Shown here piece by piece: positions 1-10,167 of a DNA stretch of 64,000 bases (within the stretch, counting starts at the first letter, position 1; every line of letters begins with the position of its first letter). Made by a program: the position numbers and the translations under genes. This DNA comes from Phycomyces nitens (Eukaryota; Mucoromycota; Mucoromycetes; Mucorales; Phycomycetaceae). Where the stretch lies: NCBI GenBank assembly GCA_022702545.1, contig JAHRBC010000004.1:2666001-2730000 (forward strand). Direction: 5' to 3'. Below the pieces are notes generated by a model. The model was given only the letters and a program-made list of their open reading frames with translations. It did no database searches and had not been told where the DNA came from.

Positions 1-627
1 ATGAACCGGAGGATACTTGATTGGGAGCAGTAACAAGGGGAAACTCATTGGTGACACCGTAAACGTGTGTTCATCAGGGGTAAAATATATTATATATAAA
101 AAATAATCTATATTCTCTTAAACATCCCCTATCACAGAATACTCTACATAGTAATACGTATTGACAGCAAACTAAACTCACCATTTACATTTAATTGTGC
201 TGGATGAATTGAGCAAAAGTAGCGCCAATTGGTGCCTATAGTGCATTTCTGTGCTGCAGAAATGGAATTAATAGATTGAAATTGTGTTTATTGAATTGTA
301 CACTACAGACAAGTAATTATTCCCACTTGATTAGATAGCCATCTAAATGACAATGAAAAGATATCAAAGAGAGAAAGAGATGGCAAGAATCGGAATGGAC
401 AGTATAGGACCCACAATCCATTGTTGGGCCTACAGAGCTGTCCCCATTAGTGATGCCTAAATAAGAAACACCAAATATTTTAAATACACTTCTTTTCCAG
501 CCTTACCATTCTTTATCTCCCTTTCCTGCTCATTACATTTTGCCTTTCTGTTCCTATAAGATAGAAATGCTTATTGGACCCAATTGAAAACATTTAATAA
601 TAATAACAACTAAGAAAACCCTGTAAT
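1..627. other. Intergenic / upstream region of the first gene
   Basis: AT-rich sequence with no supported gene. It ends in the presumed 5' flank of the gene starting at 628. I see no RNA gene or repeat beyond short A/T runs. Confidence 0.5.
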
Positions 628-1317
628 ATGATGATGTATAATCAAGCCAAAGACACCAACCATTCTTTCCGTTCTCGGCCGTCTACCACAAGACGACATG
701 CCAATCAAGCCTCCATCTTACTCGATAATGATATGTCCATTGCCTGGTCGTCTTCACCCTCAGGCCCTCCTGTGAACTATGGTCACGCCCCTTCGTCTTC
801 GTCTTCGTCCCCCTTACCACAACAGCAACAGCAACAGCAACAGCAGACCCTTGGTTCTGGTCCAAACACTGAAAGCATGCCATTGCCAGCAATGGCCCGT
901 TCTTCTGTTTCTTCTTCTACTTCTTCTATTACTACTACTACTGCAACTACTACTTCTACTTCTACTTCTACTACGGCCGGACCATCTATTCAAAATTCTG
1001 CCAAGCCCTATCACCCCGAGTGGGGAGTCATGAAAGACCAAGATTTTCACCCTCTGACCCACAAGCATCAGCGCGATCTCGAAACACTCTACCAGTCTGG
1101 AGCACCCATCCCAGACTTTTATTTTTGGCAGGCCAATCTTGGTGGCTACTGTATGGCAAACATGCTCCAGAGTAAGTCCAAGAATGATAGACAAAACTGA
1201 ATGTTGACATGATAATTAGATATCGTCGTTTGGCCCGAAGGCATCTATGCTCTTGAACGCCGTATTGTCGAAGGTGCACCTCATCCTGGGCGAAAAAAGA
1301 AAAAGAGTGCAGACTAG
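628..1317 (+). CDS. Hypothetical protein with Ser/Thr/Gln-rich N-terminus and conserved-looking C-terminal segment (2 exons)
   Basis: Model join(628..1171,1220..1317), 213 aa. The GTAAGT donor at 1172 and the TAG acceptor ending at 1219 restore the frame, so the protein continues past the in-frame stop at 1198. Residues about 45-120 are low complexity (Ser runs, a tract of nine Gln, Thr/Ser repeats). From about residue 130 the sequence changes to an ordered, aromatic-rich stretch (PYHPEWGVMKDQDFHPLTH, then GAPIPDFYFWQANLGGY, then VVWPEGIYALERRIVEG) and ends with the lysine-rich tail KKKKSAD. I do not recognise the family. The ordered C-terminus looks like the conserved functional part and the tail could be a nuclear signal. 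It is tail-to-tail with RPB5. The upstream ATG pair at 628/631 was taken because no earlier in-frame start exists. Confidence 0.6.
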
Positions 1318-1663
1318 AGGTCTTTTCATCTATTTCTTATATATTTATATATATATATATATATGCACAAGATTTGCTTTACCATATTATCACAACATAC
1401 CAATCCCTTCTTTCACAATTATATATCTATACATATATATTCTTGAGCTTTGTTTGGAACCAAAGCGCTAGTATACAACCCAAAGAAAGTCTACAAATAT
1501 CTCTTATTCTTTTGTTGTTGTTGTGAAATGTATTGTTGTTAGAATATATAGAGGTGCAAGAGAAAAAGAGAGGCAAGGTAGACAGAGATGTTTGAAAAAA
1601 AAATGAAAAAAAACAGAAGAGATATTAAGCAATAGCAGAGACTATACACAGTGGATTATTTCT
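1318..1663. other. Convergent intergenic spacer
   Basis: A 346 bp spacer between two 3' ends. It is TA-rich, with a TATATA run near 1345-1365 and a GTTGTTGTTGTTG stretch near 1512-1524. No gene is seen. Confidence 0.5.
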
Positions 1664-2707
1664 CTAGATGCAAAGTCTGTAACTAACATAACGACCAGCA
1701 GTCTCACTATCTCTAAGGATCTTGACAACCTATAACACCCGTAAGGATCCCTGATCTGCTTCTTTTCTTTTTATTCTTATTCTTTTTTATTCTTACCTGT
1801 CCACGGTTCAAACCATAGTATCTTGCGACAGGGTCAGTGTGCTGAATACGAGGCAACTGAGTATCCTTGAGGCGGCTAAGTAAGTGATGAATAAAAGGGT
1901 TAAGCATGGCCATCTTGACCCACTCGCCGACTCTCTTTTGAACCCCCCCCCCTTCCCCCCAAAAAAAACTTACTATCTCTGAAGCAAGGTTGCCTTTTCT
2001 TCGGGTGTCAACACCTCGTGCTTTGGGACGAGAACATGATGTGTGATGTTTACCAGCAACTCGTTTTCCTGGAACGATTCAAGGGTGTGCTTGGTAGGTA
2101 AGGACTGGATAACCTTGTTGGCAGAAGATGTCATGCTCTGCTGGTAGATACAGATACCCTTGGGGATCTGCTGCTGTGCCATACGCTCAACATAGCTAAT
2201 AAGAGGTAATTAAAATAACAGTTCTGCTCGTATATTCCTACTTATACTTACACACGCAGAGGCTTGACACCGACTGACTTGTCTTTGGGGAAGAAAACGA
2301 GGAGCTGTTGGGTAGGATCGTCTCTCTTTTGAACGACAAAGGTCAAATGGTCACGACTGGGGAACATTAATGATCGTTAATCATTATTATTCTCGAGTGA
2401 TCAAGACAGATACGTACTCAACCTCGCCGGATGGTGCAAATGTACGCTTGAAAACCTCAAGCTCCATGTCAATTTCATTTTGAGACACCAGATAGCCCTA
2501 TTAACAAGAAGAAGAAGAAGAAGAAGAAGAAGAAGAAGAAGAAGAAGAGAAAAAAAAAAGCGCGCAACCAGATGCATATCGTGAGTACAAATATTATAAT
2601 ACTCCTCATGTGCATCTAGGCCAACATACTCGATCGTGCACCATTTGGTGAGATGTGCGGTAAACTCTCCACAATCTGGTTACTTCATTGCGACTGCTGG
2701 ACTCCAT
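1664..2707 (-). CDS. RPB5: RNA polymerase I/II/III shared subunit RPABC1 (Rpb5)
   Basis: Model complement(join(1664..1729,1797..1875,1974..2195,2252..2356,2418..2497,2630..2707)), 209 aa, the usual Rpb5 length. Rpb5 is a subunit common to all three nuclear RNA polymerases and forms the lower-jaw module that contacts downstream DNA. The N-terminus ([20 protein letters not shown], then GYLVSQ) matches the eukaryote-specific jaw domain. The C-terminal assembly domain carries [20 protein letters not shown], then [20 protein letters not shown], nearly textbook Rpb5. Five introns all close in phase. Intron 1 holds a (GAA)n microsatellite. Start at 2705-2707: first ATG, giving the expected N-terminus. 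Housekeeping gene, transcribed convergently with the gene at 628. Confidence 0.96.
2506..2548. repeat. (GAA)n microsatellite inside RPB5 intron 1
   Basis: About 14 tandem GAA units on the plus strand. On the RPB5 sense strand this is a CTT polypyrimidine run just upstream of the intron 1 acceptor, so it may serve as an unusually long polypyrimidine tract. Confidence 0.9.
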
Positions 2708-2943
2708 TGTGTGTAGCGATGGTGCTCTCTCGTCAAAAACCCGCCTTGCACTTTTTTTTTGAAGGACAGGCGAACATGTTGGTTGCGTGACTGTAAACCG
2801 TTAGAATCCACCCAGCCACCACCTCTCCTCGCATTTTTTTTTTTGCAAAAAATCAGAGATTTATTTAAGATGGAATAAAATAGGATAATAAATAGTATGA
2901 TTAATAAATATACAGCTTTCTGGCAGAGTGATGATATTCTTCA

Positions 2944-4640
2944 CTAGACATCATTCATCTTGTAGAATGTTCTGCCGGGTGTATTTGATTTGCGCTTGTG
3001 AGTAACGTATCCAGCCGTTACAACCGCGGCAACACCTGCCAAAACGCCAATTGCTACGCCAACCTTTCCACCGGTTGATAAGCCAGATGATTTGGTCAGG
3101 TTTGTATCACTAGAAGAAGAGGTTGCACCTGATGATGGGGCAGTGAATTTGCCTGAAATGCAGGCCAATTGATTCAACATTGCACCTGTGTTTGTACAGC
3201 TGCCATATGTATCGGCGGACACGATATAAGAAGGATCACCCTTGGCAAAGTTATGGAACCAGACAAAAGAGTAGGCGGTTTGGTAGGTGGGGTAGACCAT
3301 GTGGATGATATCTATGTAACTGTTTATTATAGGCAGCTGAACAAGTACAAATCTTACCCGTCAGTACAAGATCGGGTCTGGCTGGTGATCGCTCAGTCCA
3401 ATCTGGATTGTTTGGTGAGAGTGAGAATCTGGTGACCAAGAAGATTAAACAACATACCCGAATAGCCATCCTTTGTCAACAGACGGTCGTGGCGGAAGGT
3501 GTGCTTTCCAGCAATGAATGTCTTGTTGGAATCCTTGGCCAAACTGAATCCAGTCAAATTGAGCCAGGCTGTATAGGAAGGATCCTTGAAGCCACCAAGA
3601 TCAGTATCGTCAATTACATAGTCCACCTTTTTGATTGCGTTCTGGAAGGCAGATACAGAGCTGTATTCAGAGGTAGAGCTTGGGTTCAGGAACTTCATGC
3701 CGGCATCCTGGATCAATTGAGTGTGATAGGCATCCTGGGGAGTGTTCCAACGAGAGGTAACAGTATCATAGTGAGCCCAGACAATCGACACATTTCCAGT
3801 CGACTGGAGATTTGACTTGTGGCAATTGTAGCTGTTTTGTATAGTGTGGTACGCGGTGGTTGCCTCTGATTCCTTTCCAAAGAAAAAGCCAACATAGACT
3901 AGCCAGCTTGCTTTCTATCAAAACAAAATGAAGAAGAAGATTAGTATGGATCTATACTAAATATCAATGTACCTGAAGAGGTGTCAATGTATTGGTATCC
4001 GCAGAGAAGCTAATGTAGGGAGTGTTTGTCAACTGGTTAGAGGTCGGGCGTGTGGCAAATATGGCATCCACTGTTCCAGTGGCAGTGTTTGGGGTCGCAG
4101 TGAGGTTGGTGTAGCAAGGAGAAGTGATGGCCTTGTAAGAGTTTGCAGATCGGACAACGTCACTCAAGCCAAGTAGCTAGATAGATTGAATTGGAATCAG
4201 AATCAGAATTGGCTATCCATGGCACCCAAACGCTCTAGACTTACTTCAATAAAAGATAACACGCTCTGGGCATCAGAAACACCCACAGTCTGGAGGGGTT
4301 CGTTTAAGATGGCCGTGAAGCCTTTCAGGGTAGTGGCCTTTTGATTACAGCACACGACTGCATAGTTTTCATTCGTTACAAGGTTACGAACCACCTTGTA
4401 CCAGTTGTGATATTCTACCACAAAGCCGTTTGAAGTGTCTAGTATAAAAAAATATTAGTACATTTTTATATTGATGTTAAATTATTCCAGTAATAAATTT
4501 ATGGTTTCAAACACACCATTCAAAACTTGAATAGATTCGTAATGATCAACAAGAGTGTCAAACGAGGCGTCTTGACCAACAACGGCAGATATGGCCAGAG
4601 AAAGCAAAAAGAGCGTACAAGAGTACCCAGGCACTCTCAT
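2944..4640 (-). CDS. Secreted/membrane-anchored periplasmic-binding-protein-like protein (TroA/BtuF-type fold)
   Basis: Model complement(join(2944..3311,3358..3402,3458..3914,3973..4176,4245..4438,4517..4640)), 463 aa. A signal peptide is evident at residues 1-22 (hydrophobic core CTLFLLSLAISAVVG). The middle resembles bacterial iron-siderophore/cobalamin substrate-binding proteins: an N-terminal FVVEYHNWYKVV motif, a PLQTVGVSDAQSVLSFIELL stretch as in the first lobe, a second-lobe start near WLVYVGFFFGKESEA, and DWTERSPARPDLVLTDIIH near the end. Near the C-terminus comes a Ser/Thr-rich stalk, then one membrane helix (GVAIGVLAGVAAVVTAGYV) and a short basic tail, so it should be a type I cell-surface protein with the binding domain outside. 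The ligand is unknown; a metal chelate is only a guess from the family. No ABC partner lies nearby. A bacterial origin of the fold in fungi is inference. Confidence 0.72.
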
Positions 4641-4915
4641 ATTGTTCAGGTCAGGTTAAAGGAAACGACTTGTATTTTTTAGATTTTGTTTTTTAATCGA
4701 TCAAAATGCGGAGTCTCAACAAGATCTCTTACATACCAGCAGGAGATTACTCCATTTGAATAATCTTGTCAGACACATCTTGCGTAACTATGGTGAAATC
4801 TATAGAAGCATATATTTACTTTATAAATCAGGTATGTATATATATATTAACCATTTATTATATACGATAAACTACAAAACCCATGTGTTCCATAGTGCCC
4901 AAAAAAAAAGGTGTC

Positions 4916-6403
4916 TTATACAAGGAGGTTGATTAGGCCCTGGATTTGATAATACTTTGCCTATAAACCAGTTAGTATCCAGCCATCTCACTCTTGGACC
5001 TACTTCTTGTAACAGTTCCTGTCGACTAGTAAAACAAATAAATAAACAGACAATGCTAGAATTGATAGACTTACATTGCCTTGTCCTGAAGAATTGTTGG
5101 AGGAATCTAATATTTTTTTTAAAAAATATTAATATTAATATTAAAACAAACACACACCAATTGCCACTGCCTATAAAACATTACCCGAAGATCTCGAAGA
5201 TAATTGAGGACAAGTCTAAAGTGAGATGGATCTCGGTCAAGGAAATAGGATCCATCGGCCCCAGGTGTCAAGACATGCTTTCCGGAAAACATTGTAGCCA
5301 AAAGACTGTCTTGGTCTCGCCGCAGTGTACCAAGAGATGTCTATTTATTGCCAGCCAAAAATCAGCAAAGATCAACCAAATCGACATTTAACTTGCCTCA
5401 AAGATGCCTCCCCCAACATTCAATCGCACCTAGATTTACATTATATAAATCGTCTAAAAGATATCGTCAACACTACCTTTTCGCTATGAAACCGAATGGT
5501 CTCTACAAACAGCAATCGATCAATAACAATAAGCTTGATTTTCTGTCTACCTTGAGTGTCTGTTTGGGCTTCCTTTGAAAACTTCATCTTTTGTTTCAAT
5601 AGACGGTCTCGACGTTCCAAAAGTACAAATGCCATGTTGGTATAGGCATCTTCCATCTTTTCATGGAACTCTGCCTTTGTTACTTCAAAGTTCTTGTCAA
5701 GTGTCTCGATTTCATTCAGAGTGTTTTGAATGTCTTTATAGATTGCTATACCAAATTGATTAAAACCATATGGATTGCAACCACTTTAAGGCACCATCTC
5801 CCCCTCCCAAATCTCACATTGCTTCATTGCCTCTAGACTTTCTCTCAGCATTCTGTATTCTGGTTCATACTCTACAAATTCAAAATAATAATAATCAATA
5901 TTCACAAGACTCCTCCATAAGCTGATTTCAATCGTTTGATTACCTTCCCATACATTCCACTGATGCAAGGTGCTTGTGCTTCGTTCAGTAATATTGTCTA
6001 GCCAGTCCTCCCTTCGATATCCTCTGCGCTCCTCATCGTCATCTTCTTCTTCATCTTCATTTTTACTGTGATTTAGATCTTCTTGGTCATCAATTGATAA
6101 TTGCTGTCTGGCCATGGCCAATTCGATCAATAAGTCTTGGTGGCCATGCGCTTCAGGGTCTCCTGTAGAGAGTGCTGATCCAAACAAGCTGGAATGCGAA
6201 GAGAGGCCATTTGATTCGCTAAACACTCGATTACTGCTGGCTTCGCTTTCGATTGATGAGAGGGGGATGCGAGCCTGTTGGAGTGATTGGTCCTGGTATA
6301 CCAGACGGCCAATGTGATCCTTTTCGTAATCCTGAAGAGCGAGATCGATCAAGGATTGTTGCATAATTGGAGACGGCTGTGGCGATTGAGGATGGCCATC
6401 CAT
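4916..6403 (-). CDS. KCTD-like BTB/POZ (T1-type) domain protein with acidic N-terminus and coiled coil
   Basis: Model complement(join(4916..4960,5004..5025,5075..5106,5185..5340,5397..5429,5477..5502,5551..5745,5818..6403)), 364 aa. The first 195 residues are mostly disordered, with an acidic run (NEDEEEDDDEERRGY). Residues about 195-262 are charged and probably coiled coil. The BTB/T1 domain starts near residue 270 (VRLNVGGGIFE, then TSLGTLRRDQDSLLATMFSG, then FLDRDPSHFRLVLNYLRDLR) and ends with LLQEAKYYQIQGLINLLV at the C-terminus. KCTD-type BTB proteins are oligomeric adaptors, often for Cullin-3 ligases. Two tiny exons (26 and 22 nt) occur. The 56-nt intron 5341-5396 must use a GC donor (GCAAGT): the alternative GT two bases downstream breaks the frame. 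Start at 6401-6403: an upstream in-frame non-ATG extension runs into a purine tract and was rejected. Confidence 0.85.
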
Positions 6404-6782
6404 CAGGCTATTTTTTCCCCAAAAATAAAAAAAGGGGGGGTGGAGTCTGTGCGTCCGAATAGAAAACACAGGTCCTAAAGGACAAGTTGGCACATGATAA
6501 AGAGTAGATATATTGAGGTTCATCCGTACAGGTGTGCAATGTATATTATGGTCTCTGCATTCTTACAGACTGACAATATTAACTATCAAAAAAAATAAAG
6601 TAAAGATGTGTGTGTGTGTGTGTAGAGGGGGGGTAATAGAAGGGAGATGGGTATTATTTACACAGGAGGGATATGCAATAGAAGGATGAATGGGACAGAG
6701 GGATCAATCGATCCAATAAATAAGTAAATATAAAAGGAAAGAAACCAAAGCAATCCAAAGGATAAAGAACTCTCCCAGACTT
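6404..6782. other. Intergenic spacer with (TG)n
   Basis: A 379 bp spacer upstream of the BTB gene and downstream of the RhoGAP gene. It contains a TGTGTGTG run near 6607-6623 followed by a G run. No gene is seen. Confidence 0.5.
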
Positions 6783-7871
6783 TTACTTCATTAGCTCCCC
6801 AACCGCCAGACTAGAGTCTTCATCGTAAAGACAAACGTTGCGATTGACTGTGATCTCGGTCAAAAGGGTCTTTAGGAACGACTGCTCGTATTTTGAATTC
6901 TCAAAGACAGTTGTCAGGCTCTCTGAAGGGCATCGCAAGAAGTTGGGTGCAAACACCATGGCAAGGTTAGAGATGTTCATCAAGGTGTGTTCAGTGATGG
7001 CAGGATCAGTGAACTCTTGGAGGAAACTGATCATGTAGAGCACAATTCGGCGATTGACGTTTGGAAGTGCATTGATGATTGCCAGTGCCTTTGCAGGATC
7101 TTCTGCGCATCGAATACAGCCATCATAGAACTCTGGCAGTATAAGTGGACTCGAGAGCTCTCTTAGCCAGAGTTTAATTAAGCTGGCTGGCACATTGGGA
7201 TCAGTTATCGACGATGTGTCATAGTTGCCATTCTCAATACGGATACGCTATAATAGTAGATTAATGAGTATCAATAATGAGTATCATTAACGAGTATCAT
7301 TAATCAAGACAGATAAACATACCAGATCAGTAACAGCGTCTGCGTCTCCCGATACTCTAAAGATGCCCTCTGATTTCTGGCCATTCATCTCACGCACTGC
7401 CTCTGCCAAGAAGGGTACGATCTGGGGCAGCTGAAGGGATGAGTCCTTGTTCCTCTGGAGGCCCATGATGAACTCGAGGGATTCTCCAAACACACTTGGT
7501 TTGAAAGGTGCTTCCTGGATATAAAGATTAAGTAACCAACTCACTCATAATATAAAATGATCTATCGCTCTCTCTCTCTCTCTCTCTCTGTTTTTTTACC
7601 TTTGCACGCTCGATTTCAGGTGGAGTGAGGACCTTGCCTTTTGCGCCTCTTACACAGATTCGCTTTAGTTTGGTTGATACATGCCGACTGATGATGTCAG
7701 CCTGGTTCTCTTTGGTGTGATGATGTTGCTCTACAAAGTGTCCAAGGTAGCCCTCGAGGTTCTTTGAGGGAGGAAAGGTGACGCTAATGACACACAGGAT
7801 TTCCCATCCCCTTTTGATGCTCTCTCTACAACAGGTTGGTTAATTTATAAATATCCCATATCATCCCAGTA

Positions 7872-7902
<31 letters not shown>

Positions 7903-9535
7903 ATCCAACTCACCCACTTGGATTGTCCCGGATCTGCTTACAGACCTGCACATAGATCTCGTCTCTCATCTGGCCTTTGGTGATGCCACACACCAATATT
8001 GTCTGATAATCTTCTATTTCGGTTGTATTCCTAGGACGAGGTCTATCTCCCATGATTGTCTGGATCAGTTTAAAGCATCTAAGGGCGTCTTTGTAGAGGT
8101 CTTTGTTGAGCATTATCAAAGGTTGTCGAAGCGAGTCCTGTTGGCCAAAGGTTAGAGTTGGATTGGATACTGGGTACTGGATTCTGGATTCTGGATCCTG
8201 ACTTGCCTTTGTCCATTGGAGCATCTCGGTCATTGGAACCCTGCGTCTAAAGAGGCCCCGTTTGTGGGTTGAAAAGTACTTTTGGGCAAATCCGTCAATT
8301 GCGAACCGGTTAATGTCCTGGCGCAGACCAGTTGGCAGAGTTGGTCTAGCAAACATAATTAGTCTTGATGCCAAATAGAACACTATATATCTTACGAAGC
8401 TAGAGGACCAGGGATAGGAGATTGTTTGACTGGGTTCATTAGCTCGGCAGCGTCTTGAGAAGGGAAAAAAAAAGAATGTAAAGATGATTTGAAATACGAA
8501 ATAAATAATATATTTATTTACCAGGAGAGTTGACTGGTGCACTGATGGCAATTGAGTAGCGGCTGGTGGCAGGTGAGACGCCTGACCGAGAGACAAGGCT
8601 TTTGAGGGAATTGCCCATTGCCCCTGAGCCCTGGGAGGTTGTCTTTTGAGAGCGAAAGTTAAAGGCTGAAAAGTGGGACAGGCGACGAGAACGATCGCCA
8701 AGAGAAGAGGTCTAAAAAGAGATGAATAAGATTGCAAACCAGAACCTCAATACCTATTCGCCTTTACCTGGGTCTCTGTACTGTGAAGACTCTGCTTACG
8801 GGTCGGTGGGTTGAGCAGCTTGCCGAGATTAAAGGGAAATCCAGAAGGGGCTTCTGAGAGAGCCAATTCTGATATTCTAGAGTGAGAAAGATCGCTGCTC
8901 GCAACTGGATCTTTGCCGCCGTCAGAAGTGGATCGAACATGAGAGCGAGGACGTGTCTGAAGAGGAGCAAGGTCCAGCGATCGACTGTTGCGCTTTGTCT
9001 CTGGCGAACTTGCCCCAGAGCGGCAGGGTGTGTTGTCAGGCGTCAGAATGACAGGGAGAGAGAGATGGTCTCGAAAAACAGCCGATTTCTGTCCAAGGTC
9101 AGTTTAATTGCCCCTCCCCCTCTCCTTCCCCCTCTTTTTTTTTTTTTGACCAAAGCTTACCTGGACCTGGACCATGGACACCACACTCACATCCACAGGA
9201 TGGTGCCAGTCAAGGACACCGGTCTGGGGGTGGAAGAAGTATGTTGTCTGGCGCTGGTCGTCCCAGAGTTCCCAGCAGTCGCCTTGGGGGTTTGTGGGTT
9301 TTCTATCCAATCGATTGAGTATGGTTGACAAGTAGATCGATCCGTCACTCACATGGTGCCGCTCGTCGGTCTTTGTAAAATGCACTCGCCTGTCGACTAT
9401 ATAAATGTGATGAGCTCATTGTCCATGAGGATTCCTTTTTATATATATTTATAAATATATTATATTTACCGGATTGGCATATAGGGAATCTGCAGACTGA
9501 CTGACTGGGATTTCTATCCAGTCATAGTTGGACAT
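6783..9535 (-). CDS. WW-MyTH4-RhoGAP protein (ARHGAP39/Vilse-like)
   Basis: Model complement(join(6783..7247,7323..7514,7600..7825,7914..8137,8207..8345,8396..8453,8522..8711,8768..9088,9161..9302,9353..9396,9470..9535)), 688 aa. N-terminus: WW-like WIEIPVSQSADSLYANPSTG, then a second WW-like CWELWDDQRQTTYFFHPQTG ending DWHHP, the same order as animal ARHGAP39. Residues about 85-270 are Ser/Pro-rich linker. A MyTH4 domain follows (about 290-445: FRRRVPMTEMLQWTK, FKLIQTIMGDR, DEIYVQVCKQIRDNP, RGWEILCVISVTFPPS). The RhoGAP domain (about 475-665) has the arginine-finger motif EGIFRVSG (Arg about 523) and PASLIKLWLREL. It should switch off a Rho-family GTPase at the cortex or along microtubules/actin. 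Intron 8138-8206 has a GC donor. The next gene upstream on the same strand is a Rho GEF. Confidence 0.92.
7563..7898. repeat. (TC)n microsatellites in two introns of the RhoGAP gene
   Basis: CT dinucleotide runs at about 7563-7589 and 7871-7898 lie inside the two introns flanking exon 9 of the RhoGAP gene. On the sense strand they are GA runs in the donor half of each intron. Confidence 0.85.
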
Positions 9536-10167
9536 GATGATGATGATGTTGTTGTTGTTGATGATGATGTTGATGATGATAATATATTGATATGAAAGAA
9601 AGGATTGCTCTACAAGAGGTGTTGTTGTAAAGAAAGTCGAGTGATTTGTAGAAGGACTGGGAGGGGTGATGAGAGAAAATATATATATAAATAAAAAATA
9701 GAGGTCAAGAATATATATATATATGTAATTATATATATGTAATTATATATGTAATTATAATTATATATGTATAAAAAAAAAGGGAGATTTTTGTCACTCT
9801 CTCTTTCTCTCTTTCTCTTTCTCTCTCATTCTCTCTTTGGTCTCACACACTTTATATAATATACTCATATATATATATGTATATATATAAACTCTTTTGT
9901 ATCCATGCCTGCTCCAACTGCTCTTTAATAAACTGCAATAAGAGTAGCACAGGATTTGGCGGTGTGCAGGCCAAATCCAGTCGCAAACTTTGGCCCTGTT
10001 GCTTGTTTAGGGAACCTTTGAGCAAAAACCATAAGGTCGCCCATCTCAGGCACACTCACACGTGCAAACCAACGCGCGCGCACATATAAATAATATATAT
10101 TTATATAGGTTTTAGGCACCCGCTCTTCATTACTGTCTAAAAAGAAACACACACACAATCACTTGTT
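9536..10167. other. Intergenic region: RhoGAP promoter and Rho GEF 3' flank
   Basis: A 632 bp spacer. Directly upstream of the RhoGAP ATG is an imperfect CAT/CAA trinucleotide array (about 9534-9585), then TA-rich repeats (9680-9775), a CT-rich block (9795-9840) and an AT/AC-rich stretch to 10160. No gene is seen; the AT and CT blocks are probable promoter elements. Confidence 0.5.

Noticed and set aside
779..1194. Leu-rich and Arg/Ser-rich ORFs on both strands
   Set aside because: Shadows of the Gln/Ser/Thr repeat tracts of the gene at 628-1317.
5391..5396. Conventional GT donor (GTTAAA, two bases past the GC of GCAAGT) for the BTB intron
   Set aside because: It leaves the frame shifted relative to TSLGTLRRDQDS and breaks the BTB domain.
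6404..6523. 40-codon extension of the BTB protein
   Set aside because: Passes through an A/G-rich homopolymer-like tract and is not needed; a good ATG exists at 6403.
7910..8737. Single 275-codon ORF on the minus strand
   Set aside because: Reads through three RhoGAP introns; the spliced model rebuilds MyTH4 and keeps the linker in another frame.
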